Of a stretch of 40,804 nt of DNA, positions 23,219 to 31,742 are shown one piece after another (within the stretch, counting starts at the first letter, position 1; every line of letters starts with the position of its first letter). Origin of the DNA: Ruminococcus sp. (GTDB lineage Bacteria > Bacillota > Clostridia > Oscillospirales > Ruminococcaceae). A program made the position numbers and the translations under genes. The notes beneath the pieces are model-generated. The model saw only the letters and a program-made list of their open reading frames with translations. It had not been told where the DNA came from and made no database searches. The DNA lies in NCBI GenBank assembly GCA_017634275.1, contig JAGBNQ010000080.1, positions 1-40,804 on the forward strand, written 5' to 3'.

Positions 23219-24493
23219 TTGGGTATGACAATGACACAAAAGGTCCTCGCGGCTCACGCAGGGCTTGATGAGGTAAAGGCAGGCCAGCTTATAATGGCGA
23301 AACTTGACCTTGTGCTGGGTAATGATGTTACTTCGCCCGTTGCTATCAACGAATTCAATAAGGCGGGCTTTGACAGCGTATTTGATAAAGAAAAGGTAAC
23401 TATGGTAATGGATCACTTTACTCCGAATAAGGATATAAAGTCGGCTCAGAATACCAAACAATGCAGAGATTTCTGCTCGCAGTACTGCATCAAGAATTAT
23501 TTCGATGTCGGTGATATGGGTATCGAACACGCGCTCCTCCCCGAAAAAGGCCTTGTTGCCCCCGGTGACTGCGTTATCGGTGCTGATTCACATACCTGCA
23601 CATACGGCGCACTCGGCGCTTTCTCAACGGGCGTTGGCTCTACTGATATGTGCGCAGGCATGGCTACGGGCAAGGCCTGGTTTAAAGTACCTTCGGCAAT
23701 AAAATTCAATATCACGGGCAAGCTGCCAAAATACAGCGCCGCTAAGGACGTTATCTTACATATAATCGGTATGATAGGCGTTGACGGTGCGCTTTATAAG
23801 TCTATGGAGTTCTCGGGTGAGGGTCTTAAGAACCTTACTATGGAAGACAGGCTCTGCATAGCCAATATGGCTATCGAGGCAGGCGCTAAAAACGGCATCT
23901 TCGCAGTTGATGATGTAACACGCGCTTACTGCTCGGGCAGAGTTGAGAGAGAGTTTACCGTATTTGAGGCTGATGAGGACGCGGAATATGATGCAGTCTA
24001 TGACATAAACCTTGATGATATCAAGCCTACAGTCGCATTCCCTCATCTTCCCGAAAATGCAAGAACATTTGATGATATGCCCGAGGTAAAGATAGACCAG
24101 GTAGTTATCGGCTCCTGCACTAACGGCAGGATAGAGGATATAAGAGCGGCGGCTGAGATACTTAAGGGCAGGCACATTGCTGATAATGTAAGGTGCATAA
24201 TAATCCCGGCAACGCAGAATGTATATCTCCAGGCAATGAAGGAAGGCCTTATGGAGATATTCATTAACGCAGGGTGTGCAGTATCTACCCCTACCTGCGG
24301 ACCATGCCTCGGCGGTCATATGGGTATTCTTGCCAAGGGTGAGAGGGCAGTTGCGACCACAAACAGAAACTTTGTAGGAAGAATGGGACACCCCGAGAGC
24401 GAGGTCTACCTTGCATCGCCTTATGTAGCGGCGGCATCGGCTGTAACGGGCAAAATATCACAGCCGAGTGAGCTTATGAAAGAGGGCGAATGA
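23219..24493 (+). CDS. leuC: 3-isopropylmalate dehydratase large subunit (HacA/LeuC type)
   Basis: A 424-aa aconitase-superfamily protein of the short bacterial/archaeal type. It isomerises 2- to 3-isopropylmalate in leucine synthesis with LeuD. The [4Fe-4S] ligands are C300 (IGSCTNGR) and C360/C363 ([10 protein letters not shown]); [23 protein letters not shown] is the substrate-binding block. The TTG start at 23219 is supported by the usual clostridial start MGMTMTQK and by GGAAAGGATG upstream. It overlaps the Dabb gene by ATGA. It heads a four-gene operon ending in leuD. Confidence 0.95.
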   Translation: MGMTMTQKVLAAHAGLDEVKAGQLIMAKLDLVLGNDVTSPVAINEFNKAGFDSVFDKEKVTMVMDHFTPNKDIKSAQNTKQCRDFCSQYCIKNYFDVGDMGIEHALLPEKGLVAPGDCVIGADSHTCTYGALGAFSTGVGSTDMCAGMATGKAWFKVPSAIKFNITGKLPKYSAAKDVILHIIGMIGVDGALYKSMEFSGEGLKNLTMEDRLCIANMAIEAGAKNGIFAVDDVTRAYCSGRVEREFTVFEADEDAEYDAVYDINLDDIKPTVAFPHLPENARTFDDMPEVKIDQVVIGSCTNGRIEDIRAAAEILKGRHIADNVRCIIIPATQNVYLQAMKEGLMEIFINAGCAVSTPTCGPCLGGHMGILAKGERAVATTNRNFVGRMGHPESEVYLASPYVAAASAVTGKISQPSELMKEGE

Positions 24494-24795
24494 TAATGGT
24501 AAGGCATATAATAATCTGGACGCTTAAAAGTGACCTTTCAGAGCAGGAAAAGACAAACGCGCTTATAAAAGCAAAGCGCGGCCTTGAGGGGCTTAAAGGC
24601 AGGATAGACGGCCTTGAAGAGATAAGCGTTCAGATAGATAATCTTGAAAGCTCGAATGCTGATATGCTGCTTGATTCCACACTTGCAGATGAGGCAGCAC
24701 TCGCGGCTTATCAGAAAAACCCCGACCACTTAGAGGTCGCAAAATTCATAAAAGAGATCACCTGTGACAGAAAATGCATTGACTACTTACTATAA
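24490..24795 (+). CDS. Dabb (stress-responsive A/B barrel) domain protein
   Basis: A 101-aa single-domain protein with the Dabb pattern: [18 protein letters not shown], then [19 protein letters not shown], and the closing [26 protein letters not shown]. Dabb proteins are dimeric ferredoxin-like-fold barrels; roles range from stress response to catalysis of polyketide-type cyclisation. The start overlaps leuC (ATGA), with a second ATG at 24496. Insertion in the leu operon suggests common regulation, not a known step of leucine synthesis. Confidence 0.85.
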   Translation: MIMVRHIIIWTLKSDLSEQEKTNALIKAKRGLEGLKGRIDGLEEISVQIDNLESSNADMLLDSTLADEAALAAYQKNPDHLEVAKFIKEITCDRKCIDYLL

Positions 24796-24847
24796 CTACT
24801 CAGCACATTCCTAACCCCTTCAGGCAGGATCCAAAGGAGGGAAGAAC

Positions 24848-25234
24848 ATGAAGGATTACCTTGTAGAGATATTCGGCGATATTATGATGAGCTGGCTTAC
24901 CAAAAAATACGGCACTAAGCTCAGTGACGATCAGCGCCTTGACAAATATGTGGAGGAATTCAGAAGACTTAAGGACGAGGCTAACTTTTCGGTAACATCT
25001 ACCCAGTCGATATTTGACAAGAAGGGCATAAATTCCGCGGAGCCTACTATGCTAAACGGCGAGCCCGTATTCAGGCTCACAAAATCCGGAATGTTCGGCA
25101 AGGTCAAAGTATGCTACTACATCTCGCGTATCAAGGACGAGATAACGGTAGATTATCTTGACAAGATATTTGACGAATTAAGACGTCAGGCAAACAACGA
25201 GAATGTTTTCTCGGCACCTGACTATAAAAACTGA
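24848..25234 (+). CDS. Uncharacterised 128-aa protein between leuC and leuD
   Basis: ATG 24848 follows AAAGGAGGGAAG. The protein is mixed alpha/beta and charged, with MMSWLTKKYGTKLSDDQRLDKYVEEFRRL at the front and a central MLNGEPVFRLTKSGMFGKVKVCYYISRI; no signal peptide or membrane segment. I do not recognise a family. Operon position and short gaps (52 nt before, 20 nt after) tie it to leucine biosynthesis. Confidence 0.7.
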   Translation: MKDYLVEIFGDIMMSWLTKKYGTKLSDDQRLDKYVEEFRRLKDEANFSVTSTQSIFDKKGINSAEPTMLNGEPVFRLTKSGMFGKVKVCYYISRIKDEITVDYLDKIFDELRRQANNENVFSAPDYKN

Positions 25235-25254
25235 TATAAAGGAGAACGGTTACT

Positions 25255-25743
25255 ATGAAGGTATGCGGCAAGGTACACAAATACGGCGACAACGTTGACA
25301 CCGACGTTATAATCCCCGCAAGATACTTAAACACAGCAGACCACAAGGCTCTTGCAGAGCATTGCATGGAGGATATAGACATTGACTTTGTTAAAAAAGT
25401 CAAAAAAGGCGACATAATGGTGGCCGAGTCAAATTTCGGCTGCGGCTCATCAAGAGAACACGCGCCTATCGCTATCAAGGCAAGCGGAATATCCTGCGTT
25501 ATAGCTAAGACCTTTGCAAGGATTTTTTACAGAAACGCTATAAACATAGGTCTGCCAATAATAGAATGCCCCGAGGCTGCCGACAGCATTGAGGCAGGCG
25601 ACGAGGTAGAGATAGACTTTGAAACGGGCATCATCACCAACAAAACAAAGCATGAAACATATCAGGGAACAGCCTTCCCCGAGTTTCTGATAAACATCAT
25701 AAACTCAAACGGGCTTTTAAACTCGCTCAAAAACGAGGAATAA
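25255..25743 (+). CDS. leuD: 3-isopropylmalate dehydratase small subunit
   Basis: A 162-aa swivelling-domain subunit partner of Leu[20 protein letters not shown] at the start and the loop [19 protein letters not shown] that closes over the substrate. It ends with the short-type C-terminus normal for HacB/LeuD of this class. The ribosome site is AAAGGAGAA. It is the last gene of the leu operon, followed by a terminator. Confidence 0.95.
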   Translation: MKVCGKVHKYGDNVDTDVIIPARYLNTADHKALAEHCMEDIDIDFVKKVKKGDIMVAESNFGCGSSREHAPIAIKASGISCVIAKTFARIFYRNAINIGLPIIECPEAADSIEAGDEVEIDFETGIITNKTKHETYQGTAFPEFLINIINSNGLLNSLKNEE

Positions 25744-25755
25744 GAAAAAAAACAA

Positions 25756-25792
25756 ATCGCAGTACGCTATGAAAAGTGTACTGCGGTTTTTT
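25756..25792 (+). terminator. Terminator of the leu operon
   Basis: The perfect stem CGCAGTAC / GTACTGCG with a 12-nt loop is followed by GTTTTTTATT, 13 nt past the leuD stop. Confidence 0.85.
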
Positions 25793-25806
25793 ATTGTATC
25801 AGATGA

Positions 25807-26054
25807 CAAACCGGAATTTGTGGGGGCGATGCGCATACCGAAGGGGTTCGGGGGCGAGCGGAAAGCCCCCGAAAAAGGGCGCGCGGCTTGTTAGGACACT
25901 ATCTTAGCTTTGAGCGTGAAACAAGCTAAAAAACCAAATAACGAGCGATACGCTAAGGCTTTGTTCATCGCTCCGAGGGGTCAAGCCGCCTGCGGCGGCT
26001 TGGTGGGGGGCTTTGCGGTCGCCCCCCAGACCCCCTTCGCCAAATTCCAATTTG
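25807..26054 (+). repeat. Family-2 GC-rich intergenic element, copy 1
   Basis: About 248 bp with imperfect 14-bp terminal inverted repeats (CAAACCGGAATTTG and CAAATTCCAATTTG). It contains CGGGGGC-GAGCGGAAA-GCCCCCG, the AT-rich stem CTTAGCTT/AAGCTAA around TGAGCGTGAAAC, and GGGGGGC-TTTGCGGTC-GCCCCCC. It ends 4 bp before the stop codon of the DUF218 gene. No coding frame is supported. Confidence 0.7.
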
Positions 26055-26057
26055 CCC

Positions 26058-26840
26058 TTACCTCGTCACAAAATAGTAACTCAGCGTCAGCCATTCGCGT
26101 ACCCAGTAGGTCGGGAGAAATCTAAGCTCGGTTTCGGCACTTATGCCGAATGCGTCAAGTCCCTCGCCTTTGGCTATAAGGCCTGCGCGGTAGAGGTGGT
26201 AGCCGTCGGAAATAAAGCATACTGAGCCGCTAAAGCCCATATCATCAAGGATATTCTTTGAATAAAGCATATTTTCGCGCGTTGAGGTCGATTCACCCTC
26301 CTCGGTGATGCGGCTGCTGTCTATCCCCTTTTGCACTAAGTATTTTTTCATGATCTCCGCCTCGGTATAGTCCTCATCAGACCCCTTTCCGCCCGAAACT
26401 ATGCAGATAGCGTCCTCATTCTCGCAAAGGTAGTCGTATGCTCTGTCAAGGCGGTACTTAAGCATTCGTGAGGGGCTGTCGCCGCGTATCTGGCAGCCTA
26501 AAACTATCACGGCATCTGCCTTTTTATCCTCGCCGCTGCTTATCGCGCGCGCCATTAGAACTGACAAAACTATGCAGTAAACTACCCCTGCCGCTATTAT
26601 CACGCTAACAGCTATCACCGCCGCCTTGCCGCCGCGCGTTTTGCAAAGCGAGGATATAAGCCCCCTGAACTTATCGAAAAACATCGTTATGATGATAAGC
26701 AGTGAGCTTACGGCTATCCCTGCTATATTTCCTGCGCACACTACGGGCAGCGCCCGAAGAAAGCTCCACAGCAGCACAGCCTCCAGTGACACTATTATAA
26801 AGCGCACCACAAGCGCTGTCAGGTTTATCTCGTTATCCAC
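26058..26840 (-). CDS. YdcF-like DUF218 membrane protein
   Basis: 260 aa. Three membrane segments fill residues 1-90 (LTALVVRFIIVSLEAVLLWSF, IAGIAVSSLLIIITMFF, AAVIAVSVIIAAGVVYCIVL). The DUF218 domain follows: ADAVIVLGCQI, RLDRAYDYL, ICIVSGGKG, EAEIMKKYLVQKGI, EGESTSTRENMLYSKNIL and FISDGYHLYRA. Family members (YdcF, SanA) are linked to envelope or vancomycin-barrier functions; a precise activity is not settled. GTG 26840 follows AAAGGAG at good distance. It lies 12 nt downstream of the C39-peptidase gene, so the two form an operon. Confidence 0.85.
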   Translation of the reverse strand: MDNEINLTALVVRFIIVSLEAVLLWSFLRALPVVCAGNIAGIAVSSLLIIITMFFDKFRGLISSLCKTRGGKAAVIAVSVIIAAGVVYCIVLSVLMARAISSGEDKKADAVIVLGCQIRGDSPSRMLKYRLDRAYDYLCENEDAICIVSGGKGSDEDYTEAEIMKKYLVQKGIDSSRITEEGESTSTRENMLYSKNILDDMGFSGSVCFISDGYHLYRAGLIAKGEGLDAFGISAETELRFLPTYWVREWLTLSYYFVTR

Positions 26841-26852
26841 ATTATTTCTCCT

Positions 26853-27920
26853 TTACTCTATCAAGACCGCGTGCATTCCCTGCTCCTTGTAGCGCTTTTC
26901 AAAAAGCTTTTCGCTCAGCCTCGTCGGCTCTGTATTGCGCCTTAACGGGTCGCAGCAGAAAACCACGCCTGCCTCGGTATCAAACCCCACAAGCACAAGG
27001 CAATGCTCGTTATGCAGCCAGGTTATCTCCTTGCCGTCCTCAGTGAGCCAGCTGTCGCCCTCCTCTGATTTTTTAAGCCCGTCAGTTGCCCAGATTATTA
27101 TAGGTGTGCCGTTGTTGACGTATTTATACCAGTAGGAAAGCTTTTTGCCGTCAACTGCCTTTGCCTTAAGCTCGCTTTGCTGCGATGCTAAAAATCTGTT
27201 TGCGGCATTCGCTATAGGCGTGCTGTAGCAGCCATAGCTGTTTATATCCTCGGGGTCGCCCGGGAACACCTTATCGGGGTCAGCGCCGTAGAGCTGCGTT
27301 TCGCTGTCCTTTTTCTTCGGGTCTTTCTTTTTCTCATAAAAGGGCTGCTTTTCAAGGTACATATCGGCTATCTCGTTTTTCGTCACATCAAAGCCGTAAT
27401 ATTTAAGCACTGTCGCAAGCGCCGTACACTCGCACCCCGTCGGCAGCGAGGGTCTTGAATGCTGGCAGATATTCATTACCCCGAGAATACATTTATCCTG
27501 CATAGTCGTAAGGGTAACGGTCTTTGAGCGCGCGGTGTATTCCTTATCGCTGCCCTGCTGCTTAAAGGCAGCAAGGGTAAACTCGGCGCGCTCACCCGAG
27601 GGGCGGTCGGTTATTACATATTCCGTCAGTTCATTTGAGATAAAATGCTTTTGTGTTTCGCCCGATTTTACGAAAGTCACATCAATCTCATACCCGTCAG
27701 CGCCCTCGCAGCTTTTCCATGCAAGCTTAAAGCCCGACTTATCGGTGCTGCCCTTAAAGCCCTCTATCAGCGGCAGCTCGGGCTCTTTCGGCTCGGCTGT
27801 CTGCGTAGAAACGGCGCTCACCGCCGCAGGCTCGGCACTGCTCTGCTCGCCGCCCTTTGCGCACGAACAGAGCACCCCCACCGCAATTACTGCCGATATG
27901 AGAGCTATTTTATTTTTCAT
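26853..27920 (-). CDS. Lipoprotein with FN3-like domain and C39-type cysteine peptidase domain
   Basis: 355 aa. The lipoprotein signal peptide ends GVLCSC (lipid-modified cysteine at 18 or 20). Residues about 50-140 look like an FN3 domain (GFKLAWKSCEGADGYEIDV). The C-terminal two thirds is a peptidase C39_2 domain: catalytic cysteine in SLPTGCECTALATVLKYYG, histidine in HNEHCLVLVGF and aspartate in VVFCCDPL. It probably processes or binds cell-wall or secreted peptides at the outside of the membrane. ATG 27920 has AAAGGAC 14 nt upstream. Confidence 0.85.
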   Translation of the reverse strand: MKNKIALISAVIAVGVLCSCAKGGEQSSAEPAAVSAVSTQTAEPKEPELPLIEGFKGSTDKSGFKLAWKSCEGADGYEIDVTFVKSGETQKHFISNELTEYVITDRPSGERAEFTLAAFKQQGSDKEYTARSKTVTLTTMQDKCILGVMNICQHSRPSLPTGCECTALATVLKYYGFDVTKNEIADMYLEKQPFYEKKKDPKKKDSETQLYGADPDKVFPGDPEDINSYGCYSTPIANAANRFLASQQSELKAKAVDGKKLSYWYKYVNNGTPIIIWATDGLKKSEEGDSWLTEDGKEITWLHNEHCLVLVGFDTEAGVVFCCDPLRRNTEPTRLSEKLFEKRYKEQGMHAVLIE

Positions 27921-27941
27921 ATCAGCAGCACGTCCTTTCTA

Positions 27942-28165
27942 CAGTTAACAGTTAACAGATAACAGATAACAGTTATTGTGGCCGCCTTTGGCGAACAGAT
28001 AGTTGTCAGGGCGGCAAAATTGTGGATTTCAGGTAATATTGTCTGGGTAAACGGCCGATATGGCGCTCGTCATCTTCGATGACAGCTAAGTTTGCAAGCA
28101 AACTTACATAACATCGCCGCAGGCGATACCTCAACTGTTAACTGTTACCTGTTACCTGTTAACTT
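27942..28165. repeat. Family-1 heptamer-arm element, copy B
   Basis: Left arm 27942-27974 and right arm 28133-28165, 33 nt each, are built of CTGTTAA-type heptamers and pair at about 29 of 33 positions. Inside are CCGCC-TTT-GGCG next to the left arm, ATCGCC-GCA-GGCGAT next to the right arm, CATC-TTC-GATG, and AGTTTGC-AA-GCAAACT. The order of hairpins is as in copy A while every stem differs in sequence. Confidence 0.7.
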
Positions 28166-28196
28166 GCTTGTGTGGCAAAGCCCCACAAATTCCTAT

Positions 28197-28847
28197 TTAT
28201 CTTTGTGCAAGAAAATCCCTGACCTCCAGCAAGTCCTTAAACTCCCTCTCGGCCATTTGCCTGACCTCGGGGGTGTTTTCAACTATGTCGGGAACGAGCA
28301 GAGGGTGCATTCCTGCGCGGAATGCTGAGATTATGCCGTTGTTTGAATCCTCTATCGCGTAGGTGTTTTCGGGCTTTTCGCCTAACTGCTCGCAGGCTTT
28401 GAGGTATATCTCGGGCTCGGGCTTTGAATGCGTTACCATATCTCCGCCGATTATCTTCTCAAAATACTCCTCTATCCCTGCCATGCGAAGATGCCCCTTT
28501 ACCCCGTTTATCTCGGTCGATGAGGCAATTGCAGTCTTTATGCCGTTTTCCTTAAGCCACTCTAAAAGCTCCTTGACCCCCTTTTTGAGCGTCAGCCCCT
28601 CGGCAGCTATTATTCTCTTAAATTCATAGGTACATTCTGCCCTGAGATGCTCAATGTCAACATCTTTATACGCCGCTCTGAGTATGGCCATAGTGTCCTT
28701 TGTACTCCTGCCTATGCATTCGCGTGCGTAATGCTCTACGTTTTCAAGCGAGTGGCGCTCTCCTACCGCAACCCAGGCGCGCAGGCCTACCGTTTCGGTG
28801 TCAAAAATAACACCGTCCATATCAAATACTACCGAAAATCCACTCAC
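28197..28847 (-). CDS. HAD-superfamily phosphatase / phosphomutase
   Basis: A 216-aa haloacid dehalogenase subfamily I protein with a helical cap. Motif I is VVFDMDGVIFDTE (nucleophile Asp10 with Asp12), motif II is TAIASSTE, motif III the Lys of HSKPEPEIYLKA, and motif IV AIEDSNNGIISAFRAGM. It is closest in look to beta-phosphoglucomutase-like enzymes; the substrate cannot be read from sequence. GTG 28847 overlaps the AAA+ gene stop (GTGA), with AGGGGG upstream; last gene of an rlmL-like/AAA+/HAD operon. Confidence 0.88.
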   Translation of the reverse strand: MSGFSVVFDMDGVIFDTETVGLRAWVAVGERHSLENVEHYARECIGRSTKDTMAILRAAYKDVDIEHLRAECTYEFKRIIAAEGLTLKKGVKELLEWLKENGIKTAIASSTEINGVKGHLRMAGIEEYFEKIIGGDMVTHSKPEPEIYLKACEQLGEKPENTYAIEDSNNGIISAFRAGMHPLLVPDIVENTPEVRQMAEREFKDLLEVRDFLAQR

Positions 28848-30256
28848 AGCTCTACCCCCTTGACATCATCTACGGTAAGCGTCATAAGCTCATCATCTGT
28901 CATTTCCCCCACATCGGCAAGCCTGTCCGCCTGATTTGAAAGCGCCTTTTCAAAGAAATTGCGCGCATCTCTGCCGTTTGCAAAGTATTCTGTCTTGTTC
29001 TTTATCCGCTCCTCAAAAAAGCCCTCGACGTATTCCAAAACGCCCTCGCCTGCTTTGAGGGAATACTGCCGCAGGTAAAGCTCAAACATCTGCCTCAGCT
29101 CGTTTGCGGTGTAATCCTGAAACTCTATAAAGCGGTTAAAGCGCGAACGCAGCCCGGGGTTTGAATTTAAAAACTCCTCCATAAGGTCGGTATAGCCTGC
29201 GCAGATAACAACGATATCACCTCTGTTATCCTCCATAAACTTAAGCAGCGTGTTTACCGCCTCTATGCCGTAGTCATTCTGCCCCGTCTTGTTGGTAAGG
29301 GCATATGCCTCGTCAATAAACAGCACGCCGCCCAGAGCGCTCTCGCAGACCTCGCGCGTCTTGATAGCGGTGTGTCCTATAAAGTTGCTCACAAGCCCCG
29401 AGCGGTCTACCTCAACAAAGTTATCCTCCCTGACTGCGCCGAGGCGGTGGTATATCTTTGCAAGCAGCCTTGCCACAGTCGTCTTGCCCGTGCCCGGGTT
29501 GCCTGTAAATACGAGGTGCAGCGACATTTCGGGCTGCTTAAAGCCGCGCTCCTCTCTGAGCTTTCTTACCTTGATAAGGTTTGCAAGGCTGTAGACCTCC
29601 TGCTTTACGCTCATAAGGCCTATGAGCGTATCAAGCTTTTCGAGCAGCTCCTCTAAGGTTGAACTATCCTCTTCCTTTTTCTCGGGCTCAGCCTTTTTAT
29701 CATTATCAGCCTTTGCCGCCGTTTCAGCCTTCTCCTTTGCAGGGGCAGGTCTGCTCTTTAAGCCGCCCGAGTTTTTTATGCCCCTGACATAGCTCTCCCC
29801 GAAAACGCGCAGTCTGTAAACAAGGCGGCTCAAAAAGGCCGTTTCTCTGTCATCAGCAGCACCGTCCGCCGCCATAAAGCCTACACCCAGATCATTAACA
29901 AACGTATTTATAGCCTTGTAATCGGCATCCTCCCCGTCTGACTGCGCGTCGATAAACACCTTTACCACCCTTTGTAGCGAGTCGGTGATAGAGTCGGGGG
30001 TTATCATCTTCTTGATACGGGTAAGCTCGCTTGTGTCGTTTGTGTTTAAGCCTATCCCGAGGGCTGAGCTTATAAACTCCGTTTCGTTTTTGGTTATCCT
30101 TTCATCGAGTGTGCTTATGTAGATAAGCATTTTCATGAGGGATATCTTGAAATATTCCTCAATGCTCCCCTTATCCCTTATGACATAGCCTTTTTTGTCA
30201 AGAGCGGCGCATTTCTCCTTAAGGCTCAAAAAATCCTTTTGCAGCTTGTCTGCCAT
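28844..30256 (-). CDS. AAA+ ATPase of the CbbX/SpoVK family
   Basis: 470 aa. The N-terminal 150 residues are helical with TerB-like features (ITKNETEFISSALGIG), then a charged Ala/Lys linker and a C-terminal AAA+ module: LDTLIGLMSVKQEV, Walker A VFTGNPGTGKTT, pore-loop area FIGHTAIKT, Walker B GGVLFIDEAYAL, sensor 1 VICAGYTD and arginine finger region GLRSRF. CbbX/SpoVK-type proteins are remodelling ATPases found in sporulation and type VII secretion contexts. Start ATG 30256 after GAGGAGA, 12 nt downstream of the methyltransferase stop. Confidence 0.88.
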   Translation of the reverse strand: MADKLQKDFLSLKEKCAALDKKGYVIRDKGSIEEYFKISLMKMLIYISTLDERITKNETEFISSALGIGLNTNDTSELTRIKKMITPDSITDSLQRVVKVFIDAQSDGEDADYKAINTFVNDLGVGFMAADGAADDRETAFLSRLVYRLRVFGESYVRGIKNSGGLKSRPAPAKEKAETAAKADNDKKAEPEKKEEDSSTLEELLEKLDTLIGLMSVKQEVYSLANLIKVRKLREERGFKQPEMSLHLVFTGNPGTGKTTVARLLAKIYHRLGAVREDNFVEVDRSGLVSNFIGHTAIKTREVCESALGGVLFIDEAYALTNKTGQNDYGIEAVNTLLKFMEDNRGDIVVICAGYTDLMEEFLNSNPGLRSRFNRFIEFQDYTANELRQMFELYLRQYSLKAGEGVLEYVEGFFEERIKNKTEYFANGRDARNFFEKALSNQADRLADVGEMTDDELMTLTVDDVKGVEL

Positions 30257-30268
30257 TTTCCAATCTCC

Positions 30269-31387
30269 TCACTTAAAATACATATATAGGTTGCACTTTA
30301 TCATTCCGTTATATAGCTTTCTTTTCTTATCCGCCTTTTTGCCGAAAAATTTCTCAAATTCCTCGTGCGGCGTGATGATATAGCAGGGGCTGTCCTTATC
30401 GGGGGAAAGCTTATCCCCAAGCACCTTGTAAAGCTCCTCCGCCTGCCTGAGATCAAGAAGTCTTTCGCCATAGGGCGGATTGCAGACAGTTACCGCACCC
30501 CTCTGCGGCTTAAAGTCCTTTATATCCTGCTCGGAAACAAGTATCTTTGAGCCGACACCTGCCTTTTTAGCGTTGTCGATAGTAAGGTCAACTGCAAGTG
30601 TGTCAATATCAAAGCCGTATGCCTTAAAGGGCTTTGTCTTGTCGATAAGCTCCATAGCCGCCGCACGCTCCTCCTGCCAGACTGACGGGGATAGCTGCTC
30701 CCACTTTTCCGCGGCAAAGCTGCGCCTTAAGCCCGGGGCAACGCCGAGCGCCTTATAAACGCTCTCTATCAAAAACGTTCCCGAGCCGCACATAGGGTCA
30801 TACATCTTATCAAAAAGCCTTACCTTAGCAAGGTCGATTATCCCTGCGGCGAGCGTTTCCTTGATAGGGGCAGCATTTGAGTTTTTCCTATATCCGCGCT
30901 TATGCAGCCCTGCCCCCGAGGTATCAAGGTAGATAGTCGCTATATCCTTGAAGATATTAAATGTTATCTGATGAACAGCGCCCGTTTCCTCAAAATGCTC
31001 TATATGGTAGGTCTTTTTAAGCCTGTCAACCGCTGCCTTTTTGATAATGCTCTGACAATCGGGAATGCTGTGGAGCTTTGAGTCGATAGAATGACCCTTT
31101 ACGGGGAACGCATCAAGTCTGCCGATAAAGCTTTCAAGCGGCAGGGTCATCACCCCGTCAAAAAGCTCGGCAAAGCTTTCAGCCTTAAAGCTGCCAAGCT
31201 CTATCAGCACTCGCTCGGCGGTCGAAAGCCGCAGATTAGCTCTTGCAAGGGTATCAAAGCCGCCCTCAAAGGTCACGCGCCCGTCAGTTACGCTTACATT
31301 TTCCGCGCCCATTCTCTTAAGCTCAAAGCCCAGTGTACTTTCAAGCCCGAAAATACAAGGCGCTGCGAATTTTATTTTTTCTGTCAT
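30269..31387 (-). CDS. THUMP-domain 23S rRNA guanine-N2 methyltransferase (RlmL-like)
   Basis: 372 aa. An N-terminal ferredoxin-like/THUMP region (residues about 10-155) with FGLESTLGFELKRMGAENV, followed by a UPF0020 methyltransferase domain: KETLAAGIIDLA, SAM motif I YDPMCGSGTFLIE and catalytic CNPPYGERL. It matches the size of the RlmL N-half (YpsC-like) enzymes that make m2G in 23S rRNA. ATG 31387 follows CAGGTGA; GTG 31396 lies within the ribosome site and is less likely. First gene of an operon with the AAA+ and HAD genes. Confidence 0.9.
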   Translation of the reverse strand: MTEKIKFAAPCIFGLESTLGFELKRMGAENVSVTDGRVTFEGGFDTLARANLRLSTAERVLIELGSFKAESFAELFDGVMTLPLESFIGRLDAFPVKGHSIDSKLHSIPDCQSIIKKAAVDRLKKTYHIEHFEETGAVHQITFNIFKDIATIYLDTSGAGLHKRGYRKNSNAAPIKETLAAGIIDLAKVRLFDKMYDPMCGSGTFLIESVYKALGVAPGLRRSFAAEKWEQLSPSVWQEERAAAMELIDKTKPFKAYGFDIDTLAVDLTIDNAKKAGVGSKILVSEQDIKDFKPQRGAVTVCNPPYGERLLDLRQAEELYKVLGDKLSPDKDSPCYIITPHEEFEKFFGKKADKKRKLYNGMIKCNLYMYFK

Positions 31388-31420
31388 AGTAGTCACCTGA
31401 AAAGTTAATTGATAAATTGG

Positions 31421-31688
31421 AGTTTAGCGCTCCGTTGTGGAGGAGCGATGCCGCGAAGGGGGTACGGGGGACATTTGCTTACTGCGTGAGCAAGCAAAGC
31501 CCCCCGAAAAGGGCGTAAACTAATTTCAGCCTTTTAAAGTTATCTTTGTGCGTGCTACAAGTTTTCTTAGCTTGTTTCACGCTCAAAGCTAAGATAGTGT
31601 CCTAACAAGCCTTGCGCCCTTTTTCGGGGGCTTTCCGCTCGCCCCCGAACCCCTTCGGTTATGCGCATCGCCCCCACAAATGCCGATT
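31421..31688 (-). repeat. Family-2 GC-rich intergenic element, copy 2
   Basis: Inverse orientation to copy 1. Positions 31570-31676 are nearly identical to the reverse complement of 25820-25912 plus flank, including the GTGGGGGCGATGCGCAT end, the CGGGGGC/GCCCCCG hairpin and the TTAGCTTGTTTCACGCTC core. The other half (31421-31510) is diverged but keeps a GGGGG-rich hairpin. It separates the rlmL-like gene start from the end of the penicillin-binding protein gene. Confidence 0.7.
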
Positions 31689-31705
31689 TTCCTCTCCTCT
31701 AATAA

Positions 31706-31737
31706 ATATACCCCCGTTTTTGGCGGAGGTATACTGA
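31706..31737 (-). terminator. Terminator of the penicillin-binding protein gene
   Basis: On the minus strand TATACCTCCG pairs with CGGGGGTATA around CCAAAAA, then ATTTATT. It lies about 8 nt past the stop. Confidence 0.75.
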
Positions 31738-31742
31738 TTTCA

